Part shown: one piece after another, positions 25,493 through 37,085 of the stretch
How positions within the stretch are numbered: position 1 is the stretch's first letter
Layout of the letters: every line of letters begins with the position of its first letter
DNA from: Myxococcales bacterium
GTDB taxonomy: Bacteria > Myxococcota_A > UBA9042 > GCA-2863065
Assembly: GCA_018780435.1 (NCBI GenBank)
Contig: JADMJS010000526.1
Location: 1-37,085, forward strand
Length of the DNA: 37,085 bases
Reading direction: 5' to 3'
The notes under the pieces: generated by a model
Told to the model about the DNA's origin: nothing
The model's input: only the letters and a program-made list of their open reading frames with translations
Databases searched by the model: none
Position numbers and translations under genes: made by a program

Positions 25493-26413
25493 TCAGCGAG
25501 GATGGAACTGGGCGTGGCGATTTCCGCCCATGAGCCAGTCTTCCACGCCGAGGAAGATCTTCTTCATCGACTCTTTGCGCTCCATCGCTTCGCGGAGCTG
25601 GGGGACGAGGTTGGCTTCGAGGACCTCAGGGAGCCACTTCACCATGGCCGAGAAGAAGAGCGGCTCGCCCGGCTTCGGGGCATCGACGCGCCCGAAGACG
25701 TTGGGGAGGAAGAGCTGCAGGTTGTCGTCGTTCATGTGCTCGTACGTGATGGCGACTGGGTTGCCGAACTGATCGAGGACGGTCTCGATCTTCTCGGAGC
25801 GCTGATCGGCGCCCAAGCCGCGGAAGCCCCAGATGGCACCCATCGTGCGCGTGCACCAGACGTAGCGCATGCCGTTCTGCCACTCGCTCAAGACTTCGCT
25901 GTACTTGCGAGCATAGTCACGAATGTTGAGCTCAGCGCCGCCGCGAACGCCCTGCAGCCCTTTGACCGCCGGCTCGACGCGAAGCAGGATTCGAAGCATC
26001 GCCCGCCGATCGCTCCACCAGCCGCCGACACGTTTGTCCGGGTCGCCGAAACGGAAGAGGAAGGTGCCCGGGTCGAGGCGGACCGACTTGAAGCGCCCCC
26101 CCTGCATGCCTCCGATGCCCTTGGTGGGGGATGGCCCCGCCTGAGCGCGCAGCGTTGGGTTGTCGAGGATCGACAGGCCGTCGAATGGATTCGCCTTTGG
26201 CGCCCCGAGGGGCACCGCGGCGTTGGCATCACGGACGGCCAGCGACTCTGCCGTTGGGAAGAGGCCGGTGCGGGCGTGATGGTCGCTCAACTTGTAGTTG
26301 AGCTCGCCCTGGTACGCGGTCGGGTAGACGTCGTACGAGTTGCCGCGTTCGTCGGTCCAGCGTCGAGGCCACCGAGTTGGCATTCGGGACATTCCGGGAT
26401 GTGGGAGCGGCAT
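25493..26413 (-). CDS. Unknown 306-residue protein
   Basis: ATG 26413 is chosen because GGAGG lies 6 nt upstream; an in-frame start 11 codons earlier lacks one. The protein is soluble by appearance, with no signal peptide or membrane helix. It is rich in Trp, Arg and aromatic residues in the middle: RLDPGTFLFRFGDPDKRVGGWWSD (around 105-128), then RAMLRILLRVEP, an Arg/Tyr-rich helix (IRDYARKYSEVLSEWQNGMRYVW) and a C-terminal helical part. The pattern of RFGD...GGWW suggests an enzyme-like fold, but I cannot assign a family. It lies 93 nt downstream of the MopE-type gene. The stop TGA is followed by open frame (see gap entry). Confidence 0.8.
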   Translation of the reverse strand: MPLPHPGMSRMPTRWPRRWTDERGNSYDVYPTAYQGELNYKLSDHHARTGLFPTAESLAVRDANAAVPLGAPKANPFDGLSILDNPTLRAQAGPSPTKGIGGMQGGRFKSVRLDPGTFLFRFGDPDKRVGGWWSDRRAMLRILLRVEPAVKGLQGVRGGAELNIRDYARKYSEVLSEWQNGMRYVWCTRTMGAIWGFRGLGADQRSEKIETVLDQFGNPVAITYEHMNDDNLQLFLPNVFGRVDAPKPGEPLFFSAMVKWLPEVLEANLVPQLREAMERKESMKKIFLGVEDWLMGGNRHAQFHPR

Positions 26414-26506
26414 GCGGACCTCCGATGTTAAGCGGGAGCGCACCACCCGCCGTGGAGAAAGTCAACGCCCCGCCGTTTCCAGAAAGCTGCGGTCGCGGCT
26501 TTCGAT

Positions 26507-31480
<4,974 letters not shown>

Positions 31481-31568
31481 CTACCGTGAGTTCTTCAATC
31501 GACTTGGCTCGTCGTACGAGAGAATCGACCGACGGTGACGCCCACCTCGATTGGAAGACGCGTGGCCC

Positions 31569-33857
31569 TCAGCCCGAGGCCTTCGGCTTGCCCGCGAGGT
31601 ACTGCACCGGCCAGGCGAAGTCGTAGCCCTGAAGCGAGGCGGCGCGCTGGGTGAAGACCGGATCGGCGAGGTGGGGGCGTGCGAGGGCGCACAGGTCCGC
31701 CCGGCCTGTGGCGATGATGGTGTTCACGTGGTCGTGATCGGCGATGGCGCCGACCGCGAGGGTCGCGATCCCGACCGAGTGGCGGATGAGGTTGGCGAAG
31801 GGGGCCTGATACATGCGGCCGTATTCCGGGCGCGCGTCCGGGGTGGTCTGCCCGGTCGAGACATCGACGAGGTCGCAGCCACTCTCCGCGAGGAGATGCG
31901 CGACGGCGACGGCATCGTCGGCCTCCAGACCGCCGGGGGCCCAATCGACGGCGGAGATGCGCACGCTGACCGGTCTCTCCGCGGGCCAGGCGGCCCGAAC
32001 GGCGCGTAACACCTCGAGTGGAAAGCGCATTCGGTTCTCGAGGCAACCGCCGTACTCGTCGTCGCGCTGATTCGAGATGGGCGTGACGAAGCTCGAGAGG
32101 AGGTAGCCGTGGGCCATGTGGACCTCGACGAGGTCAAAGCCGGCTCGGGCGGCGCGGTGAGTCGCTGCCACGAAGTCGTCGACGACGTGGTCCATGTCGA
32201 GGCGGGTCATGGCGCGCGGCACCGGCGAGTACGGGTGGTAGGGGATCGGTGATGGCGCGAGCAGCGGCCACGGGGCGGCGAGCGGCTCGTCGGGGCGGCC
32301 CGGCTCCCACGGGAGGCGCGTCGCCCCCTTTCGCCCGGCGTGGCCGAGCTGAATCCCAATGGCTGCTCGCGAGTGCGCCTTCACGAACGCGACGATGCGC
32401 GCCCACGCAGCCTCGTGCGCGTCGTTGTAGAGCCCCGTGCATCCGAGGGTGATGCGGCCGTCGGCCGAGACGTCGGTCATCTCGGCCATCACGAGCCCAG
32501 CCCCGCCGACGGCGCGACTGCCGAGGTGCACGAGGTGCCAGTCGTTCGGCAGGCCGTCCGTGGCGGAGTACTGACACATCGGCGAGACGACGACGCGGTT
32601 CTCGAGCGTGAGCCCCCGTAGCGTGAAGGGGGTGAACATCGGAGGTCGGGGCGGCCGGTCGTGTCCCGCCGCTTCGACTCCGGACTCGGCTTCGAACCAG
32701 CGGTCGAGGCGCTCTACCAAGGCCGGATCCCGGAGGCGGAGGTTGTCGTGGGTGACGCGGCGTGACCGCGTCATCATGCTGCCGACGAGCTGAAGCGGGG
32801 TCATGCGCCGGAACATCAGCCCCGCGCGTTCGAACCAGCTCTGGCTGACGCGGGCCGTGCGCTGGAGCTTCGCCGTGTCAAGCGAACGTGCGCGCTCGTA
32901 CGCAGCGAGCGCCGCTGGCACGTCGCGCTGGTGCTGCTGCAGCTCGCTGCCGAGGGCGTCCACGAGCGCAATGGCGTCTTCCATCGCGAGCTTGGTGCCG
33001 GAGCCGATGGAGAAGTGCGCGGTGTGGGCGGCGTCGCCGATGAGGACGACGTTCCCCGAGGACCAGCGGCGGTTCTGGACGTGGCGGAAGCGAATCCAGC
33101 TCGACTTGTTGGAGTAGAGGCGCGCGCCACCGAGCTCGTCCGCGAAGAGCGCTTCGAGGTACGCGAGACTCTCGGCTTCGGTCATGGACGCGAGCCCGGC
33201 GCGGGCGAAGGTCGCCTCGTCAGTCTCGACGATGAAGGTCCCGCGGGCGGCTCCGACGCGCGGGTCGCCGTCGGTAAACGGATATGAATGTACCTGGAAT
33301 GTCCCGTGTTCGTTCTCTTTGAAGATGAAGGTGAACGCCTCGAAGACCTTGTTCGTCCCGAGCCAGATGAAGGGCGCCCTGCCCCACTCGATGTTCGGCT
33401 CGAAGACCGACTCCATCGCGGCCCGGGTGCGGCTGTTGATACCGTCGGCGGCCACGATGACGTCGGCGTCCGGGAGCGCGTCGTGCGTCATCTCGGAACC
33501 AAAGTGGATCTCCACCCCGAGCGCTTCGCAGCGGGACGCCAACGCGTCGAGGAGCGCCACGCGAGCGATGCCCGAGAACCCGTGACCGGTAGAGCGGATG
33601 ACCTCGCCGCGCGCCCACGTGTCGATCTCGGTCCAGTGGACGAAGCGCCGCTGGATATCGACGTAGCTCTCGGGATCGGCCACTTCGAAGTGACCGAGCG
33701 TCTCGTCGGAGAACACGACGCCCCACCCGAAGGTGTCGTCACGGGCGTTCCGTTCGTAGACGCGGACGTCCCAGTGTGGAAAGCGTTTCTTGGCCAGCAG
33801 GGCGGTATAGAGACCGCCGGGGCCGCCACCAAGGATGGCGAGAGTGAACGGGGTCAT
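31569..33857 (-). CDS. Bifunctional aryl-CoA monooxygenase/reductase (2-aminobenzoyl-CoA or salicylyl-CoA type)
   Basis: A 762-residue fusion starting at ATG 33857, overlapping the ligase stop as ATGA. Residues 1-395 form a class A flavin monooxygenase: GGGPGG (10-15), [12 protein letters not shown] (134-145) and [14 protein letters not shown] (274-287). Residues 407-755 form an Old Yellow Enzyme-type FMN reductase: [32 protein letters not shown] (502-511) and YLLSSFVTP. This architecture is that of 2-aminobenzoyl-CoA monooxygenase/reductase (Azoarcus) and of salicylyl-CoA 5-hydroxylase. It hydroxylates, and in the first case also reduces, the CoA-activated ring. Adjacent to a benzoate-type CoA ligase, so a two-gene aryl-CoA module. 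The choice between anthranilate and salicylate as substrate cannot be made here. Confidence 0.92.
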   Translation of the reverse strand: MTPFTLAILGGGPGGLYTALLAKKRFPHWDVRVYERNARDDTFGWGVVFSDETLGHFEVADPESYVDIQRRFVHWTEIDTWARGEVIRSTGHGFSGIARVALLDALASRCEALGVEIHFGSEMTHDALPDADVIVAADGINSRTRAAMESVFEPNIEWGRAPFIWLGTNKVFEAFTFIFKENEHGTFQVHSYPFTDGDPRVGAARGTFIVETDEATFARAGLASMTEAESLAYLEALFADELGGARLYSNKSSWIRFRHVQNRRWSSGNVVLIGDAAHTAHFSIGSGTKLAMEDAIALVDALGSELQQHQRDVPAALAAYERARSLDTAKLQRTARVSQSWFERAGLMFRRMTPLQLVGSMMTRSRRVTHDNLRLRDPALVERLDRWFEAESGVEAAGHDRPPRPPMFTPFTLRGLTLENRVVVSPMCQYSATDGLPNDWHLVHLGSRAVGGAGLVMAEMTDVSADGRITLGCTGLYNDAHEAAWARIVAFVKAHSRAAIGIQLGHAGRKGATRLPWEPGRPDEPLAAPWPLLAPSPIPYHPYSPVPRAMTRLDMDHVVDDFVAATHRAARAGFDLVEVHMAHGYLLSSFVTPISNQRDDEYGGCLENRMRFPLEVLRAVRAAWPAERPVSVRISAVDWAPGGLEADDAVAVAHLLAESGCDLVDVSTGQTTPDARPEYGRMYQAPFANLIRHSVGIATLAVGAIADHDHVNTIIATGRADLCALARPHLADPVFTQRAASLQGYDFAWPVQYLAGKPKASG

Positions 33858-35410
33858 GACGGGTCCTTCGGGGAGCGGGCGTCGGCACGACGGAGTCGCC
33901 CGCGGTCGATCTTGTTCAGGTGGGTACGGGGGAACTGGTCGACGAACTCGATGTGACGGGGGACCTTGAAAGCCGGCAGGCGCGTGTGGAGGAAGTCGAG
34001 CAGCTCTCGTTCCGTTACGGCGCGTCCGGCCTCTCGGAGCCGCACCCACGCCCACGGCTTGACGAGCCCCGCGTCGTCTTTGACGCCGACGACGGCGCAC
34101 TCGGCGACGTCCGGGTGTGCGGCCAGCGCCGCCTCGACGTCCCGAGGGGCCACCCACCGACCGCCGATCTTGAGCATGTCGTCGCCGCGCCCGCAGTAGG
34201 TGAAGACGCCCTCGGGCGAGCGGCTCACCATGTCCTCGGACACGTACCAAGGCCCAAGGAAGGCCGCGCACGACCGAGCGTGGGCGTGGACGTACCCGAG
34301 CGCGCGAGAGCGCCCCTTGACCCGGAGGAAGCCGACTTCACCGTCGGGGACGGGGTTCCCGGCGTCGTCGCAGACCAGCACCTCGAAGCCGGGGACCACT
34401 TCGCCGAGCGTACCGGGGATGGCGCGCCCCGGCCGGTTTGACAGGAAGATGTGCCACATCTCGGCCGTACCGAGCCCGTCGAGGAGCTCGACGCCGAAGC
34501 GCTCTCGAAAGCGGTGGAAGAGTGGTTCAGGGAGCGCCTCGCCCGCCGACGTCGACACTCGGAGGCTGCTGAAGTCGCGGTCGCCGGGCAAGTCGAGGAG
34601 CCGCCCGACAAAGGTCGGGACGTTGATGAGGATCGTCGGTCGGTGCCGCTCGATGAGGGTCGCCACGCGCTCGGCCGTCACCTTCTCCGGAAAGAGGACG
34701 GCGCGCGCACCGACCGAGAAGGGGAAGAGCAGGTTCGAGCCCGTGGCGTAACCGAAGAAGAGCTTTGGGACGCTGAGGGTGATGTCGTCCTCATGGTAGC
34801 CGAGAACGCCGTGCGCGTAGAGGCGGGTCGTGTTCAGGAACGCGTAGTGGGTTTGGACGACGGCTTTCGGACGGCCGCTGGTGCCGCCCGAGAAGAGCCA
34901 GATGGCCGGATCGTCCGGGTGCGTGGGGAACGTCGGGACCACGGCGAGCTCATCCGGCTTCGCGTGGGCGCTCGTGAAGGCGCCGAGGCAGAGCAGTGCA
35001 CGTTCCGCGGCGGCGGCGACGCTCGGATGGTCGGTGAATGCGAGGCGCGCACGGGTGTAGCCGAAGAGGACGTCGAGCTCGTCTTCCGGTAGCTCGGGGT
35101 TGACCATCACGACGACGGCGCCGAGCTTCAAAATGGCGAAGAAAGCGGCCACGAAGTCGAGACCGTCTTGGGCCGCGAGGATGACGCGGTTCTCAGGGAG
35201 CAGCCCCCGCGCGGAGAGGAGTGCTGCCAAGAGTTCGGTCCGGGCCGCGACGTCGGCGTAGCTGTACTCGGAGACGCCGTGGGCCTCGTCGTCGACCACG
35301 AGGGCGACGCGCGTGCCTTGGCCCGCGGGGAGACGGTCGAAGAGGAAGGTGTTCGCGATGTTCAGGGTGTCGCTGACGGCGTCACCGCTCTTTTCGAACT
35401 CGCTCGTCAT
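33854..35410 (-). CDS. Aryl-CoA ligase (benzoate/2-aminobenzoate-CoA ligase family)
   Basis: A 518-residue AMP-forming ligase starting at ATG 35410. Motif [17 protein letters not shown] (172-188) is the P-loop-like A3 motif; [17 protein letters not shown] carries the TE-type A5 motif; [18 protein letters not shown] is the hinge and A8 region; and the C-terminal Lys500 lies in [13 protein letters not shown], where TGK is usual. This set fits benzoate-CoA ligases, which activate benzoate derivatives with ATP and CoA. Its stop overlaps the start of the monooxygenase/reductase. Likely the first step of anthranilate or salicylate degradation by the CoA route. No strong RBS is visible before its start. 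Confidence 0.9.
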   Translation of the reverse strand: MTSEFEKSGDAVSDTLNIANTFLFDRLPAGQGTRVALVVDDEAHGVSEYSYADVAARTELLAALLSARGLLPENRVILAAQDGLDFVAAFFAILKLGAVVVMVNPELPEDELDVLFGYTRARLAFTDHPSVAAAAERALLCLGAFTSAHAKPDELAVVPTFPTHPDDPAIWLFSGGTSGRPKAVVQTHYAFLNTTRLYAHGVLGYHEDDITLSVPKLFFGYATGSNLLFPFSVGARAVLFPEKVTAERVATLIERHRPTILINVPTFVGRLLDLPGDRDFSSLRVSTSAGEALPEPLFHRFRERFGVELLDGLGTAEMWHIFLSNRPGRAIPGTLGEVVPGFEVLVCDDAGNPVPDGEVGFLRVKGRSRALGYVHAHARSCAAFLGPWYVSEDMVSRSPEGVFTYCGRGDDMLKIGGRWVAPRDVEAALAAHPDVAECAVVGVKDDAGLVKPWAWVRLREAGRAVTERELLDFLHTRLPAFKVPRHIEFVDQFPRTHLNKIDRGRLRRADARSPKDPS

Positions 35411-35823
35411 GCCGCCAGCCCCCGCTTCAGGTCGTTGCGTCGGGGCGAGTCTGCACCGGCCAGCGGCGGATGCAAAGGCGAGGTCAAGGCCTCATGGTCG
35501 AGTCGTCGCCGTCGTCACCCGAGGTGTTCGGGCATCGGCGATGTGGCCGACGGGGAGCGCGCGGTCGACAAGCTCTTCTCGAGCGAGCAGGAGGACTTCG
35601 CGTCCAACGCGGCCGTCGTGGACTGAGGGGCTCAGGCTCGCCCGGCCCGCGTCGTTCGGATCGCGGAAGCCGGGCACTGATTCGGCCACCGTCTTCCGTG
35701 ACGGCGACGGCCGCCCGGTCCGCTGCGATGGTGTTGACGCTAACGCACGACCGGGGGACAGTTCTGGGCCCGGGGCTGGGGCGCCCGGCCGCCTCTCCCG
35801 CCCCATCCTCGGAGACTAGTCCC
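35411..35823. other. 413-nt intergenic stretch without a convincing gene
   Basis: Lies between the divergent ligase and Cys-rich lipoprotein genes. A short plus-strand frame ending at 35626 reads naturally over its last 30 codons (GIGDVADGERAVDKLF...), but its upstream part is a low-complexity antisense of the ligase, and no RBS or start fits. It may be a gene remnant. No promoter can be assigned with confidence; TTGACG near 35733 lacks a clear -10. Confidence 0.4.
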
Positions 35824-36741
35824 ATGATCGCACAGTTGACTTCACGTCGGTCCGGCTCGGGGGCCCGTTCGGCCGTCTGGGCGATATCGGCCGCTGCGCT
35901 GCTGGCGCTCGCTTGTTCGTCGTCCGGCTCAAGTCCAGGTGGCGGCGGTGCGGCCCTCGCGGAGGACCTGGGCGGCAATGCCGACGGAGCGGCTGACGGA
36001 GCGGCCGACGGAGCGGCCGACGGAGCGGCTGACGGAGCGGCCGACGGCGCGGCTGACGGCGCGGCCGACGGAGCGGCTGACGGCGCGACTGACGGAGCCG
36101 CCGACGGAGCGGCCGACGGAGCCGACAGCGGCGACCCTCTCCTCTGCACCGACGAAACCGGGGCCTGCTCCGACGGTCAGTTCTGCTGCGAGGGCCTCCG
36201 CTGCCAGGACTTGGTCTGCGTCTATTGCCCTACCGTAGGCGACGCGTGTGGCGCTGCCGGGCTTTGCTGCGGCGGCTTTTGCATCGACGGTTTCTGCGAG
36301 GGGTGCCTCCCTATGGACGCGGCCTGCAGTGCCTCCAGCGACTGCTGTGCGTCGCTGAGCTGCGTCGAGGGCACCTGCAAGCCACCCTGTAGCCCGGACT
36401 TCGGGGATTGCGGGCAGAACAGCGACTGCTGCAGCAACGTCTGTGAGGTCGAAACCGGATCCTGCATGCCGCCGTGCTCGGTTGCCAACTCGCACTGCGG
36501 GGACCACGAGGACTGCTGTAGCGGGCACTGCAACCGGTTCATCTGCGACAACACGGGCAAGTGCGGCCGGTGCGAGGCATGCTTCATTCCCGGCCACAGC
36601 TGTGCCACTGGCGCCGACTGCTGCAGCGGAATCTGCAAGGACGACGGGACGTGCGACTGCAAGCCGACCGGCGCCAAGTGCAACGGCGAAGATGGGGAGT
36701 GCTGCGGCACGGCCACCTGCAGCGGAGGCCTCTGCGACTAA
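35824..36741 (+). CDS. Cys-rich putative lipoprotein with ADGA repeats
   Basis: A 305-residue protein starting at ATG 35824, with GGAGA about 8 nt upstream. The signal peptide ends in LLALACSS, a good lipobox (Cys about residue 31). Residues 53-100 are twelve ADGA tetrapeptides. The remainder carries six or more Cys-rich units of the form C....DCCSG.C...C (for example ASSDCCASLSC, QNSDCCSNVC, DHEDCCSGHC, TGADCCSGIC), which resemble disulfide-knot/Dickkopf-like modules seen in myxobacterial surface proteins. It is likely exported and disulfide-rich. No function can be assigned. Confidence 0.88.
   Translation: MIAQLTSRRSGSGARSAVWAISAAALLALACSSSGSSPGGGGAALAEDLGGNADGAADGAADGAADGAADGAADGAADGAADGAADGATDGAADGAADGADSGDPLLCTDETGACSDGQFCCEGLRCQDLVCVYCPTVGDACGAAGLCCGGFCIDGFCEGCLPMDAACSASSDCCASLSCVEGTCKPPCSPDFGDCGQNSDCCSNVCEVETGSCMPPCSVANSHCGDHEDCCSGHCNRFICDNTGKCGRCEACFIPGHSCATGADCCSGICKDDGTCDCKPTGAKCNGEDGECCGTATCSGGLCD
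35980..36123 (+). repeat. 12-bp tandem repeat, 12 copies, encoding ADGA
   Basis: The consensus unit GCCGACGGAGCG is repeated twelve times in frame with a few third-base changes and one GCT-to-ACT change. It gives an acidic linker between lipid anchor and Cys-rich domain. Length variation by slippage would stay in frame. Confidence 0.95.
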
Positions 36742-36747
36742 TCGGAA

Positions 36748-36768
36748 GGCGGCGACGACCACGCCGCC
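36748..36768. terminator. Hairpin between convergent genes
   Basis: GGCGGCG-ACGACCA-CGCCGCC makes a 7-bp GC stem with a 7-nt loop, 7 nt after the stop of the lipoprotein gene and 5 nt before the end of the convergent small gene. There is no U tract on either strand, so termination is only plausible. Confidence 0.4.
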
Positions 36769-36772
36769 GAGG

Positions 36773-36943
36773 TCAGTCCGGGTCTCGCCCGAGCGGCCTT
36801 TGCCGAAGCTTCGCCAGAATTCGACTCCCCAGGCCACATGAAGGGCTATGCGATGCCCATCGCTTGAGCCTAATCTCCCGGCCGCAATGCTCGCACAAAC
36901 GAGGTACATCCTCTTCTGGCTCGTTGCGAAGGTCGTCATCCAT
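36773..36943 (-). CDS. 56-residue C2HC zinc-finger-like protein
   Basis: ATG 36943 with AGGGGG a few nt upstream; an in-frame start 11 codons earlier is less likely. The centre reads CEHCGREIRLKRWASHSPSC (residues 17-36), i.e. CxxCGRx...R...H...C, close to the C2HC finger consensus (CxxCGRxFxxxRLxxHxxxC). The rest is an acidic N-terminus and a basic C-terminus (SRILAKLRQRPLG). Codon use is less GC-biased than in the neighbours. It could bind nucleic acid or a protein partner. Short length keeps confidence moderate. Confidence 0.5.
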   Translation of the reverse strand: MDDDLRNEPEEDVPRLCEHCGREIRLKRWASHSPSCGLGSRILAKLRQRPLGRDPD

Positions 36944-37085
36944 GGCCCCCTGCTCAGGCGCGGAGCGGCGCGCCATGCGACGCTCTGGCAGCGTCCGTCA
37001 CTGGACCATCGCATGCGACGTCAGGCCTGGGGTTCTGTCCTACGCCAACGGTAGCGCTGGAGGCGGCTGCTCGGTTTGTCGGGGA
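36944..37085. other. Window end, nothing recognised
   Basis: The last 142 nt upstream of the zinc-finger-like gene carry no convincing frame or regulatory site that I can name. Confidence 0.4.

Noticed and set aside
25493..25495. TGA as a selenocysteine codon in the 306-aa gene
   Set aside because: The following tail is hydrophobic and no obvious SECIS-like hairpin follows directly; readthrough, mutation or normal stop are simpler.

Overview
This is a high-GC bacterial chromosome segment whose content points to the Myxococcota / former Deltaproteobacteria. The signs are a PEGA-type serine/threonine kinase, a FimT-PilV-PilW-PilX-PilY1 minor-pilin operon, MopE-type Cys/Asp repeat surface lipoproteins with beta-helix and Gly-rich tails, choice-of-anchor-D lipoproteins, and heavy use of GTG and TTG starts with 4-nt stop/start overlaps. 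No RNA gene, CRISPR array, IS element or phage gene was recognised. The assignment is by gene content only.

Layout. 1-4648 (minus): a 5'-truncated-by-window ASH/choice-of-anchor lipoprotein, valS, and a small ParS/MbcA-like orphan antitoxin-type gene. 4790-6520 (plus): a cytosolic Ser/Thr kinase. 6521-6849: regulatory gap with a good sigma-54 type -24/-12 promoter. 6850-15878 (plus): seven overlapping genes, namely four type IV pseudopilins, PilY1, a Pro/Gly-rich putative lipoprotein and a membrane-anchored sulfatase/phosphoethanolamine-transferase-like enzyme. 15883-17115 (minus): LysM protein with hydrophobic C-terminus, ending 4 nt from the pilus operon. 17288-19867 (plus): hslV (TTG start), an MMACHC/CblC-like gene and a divergent PurA-like gene, all overlapping. 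19854-24403 (minus): long nfeD, short nfeD, floA and two unknown genes. 24610-25254 (plus): small lipoprotein. 25493-31480 (minus): unknown 306-aa protein and a 1657-aa MopE-type lipoprotein. 31569-35410 (minus): aryl-CoA ligase plus bifunctional aryl-CoA monooxygenase/reductase, a compact aerobic aminobenzoate/salicylate-CoA module. 35824-36741 (plus): Cys-rich lipoprotein with a 12-bp coding repeat. 36773-36943 (minus): a 56-aa zinc-finger-like protein.

The points most worth following up are (a) the PurA-like protein that keeps the P-loop, Asp and His of catalysis but, by hand alignment with E. coli PurA, has lost the guanine-recognition Lys, the aspartate-loop arginines and a phosphate-binding Arg, and is coupled to a CblC-like gene and hslV; and (b) the phosphoethanolamine-transferase-like enzyme at the end of a sigma-54-type pilus operon, a candidate pilin-modifying enzyme. 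All family calls are from motif recognition without database searches.
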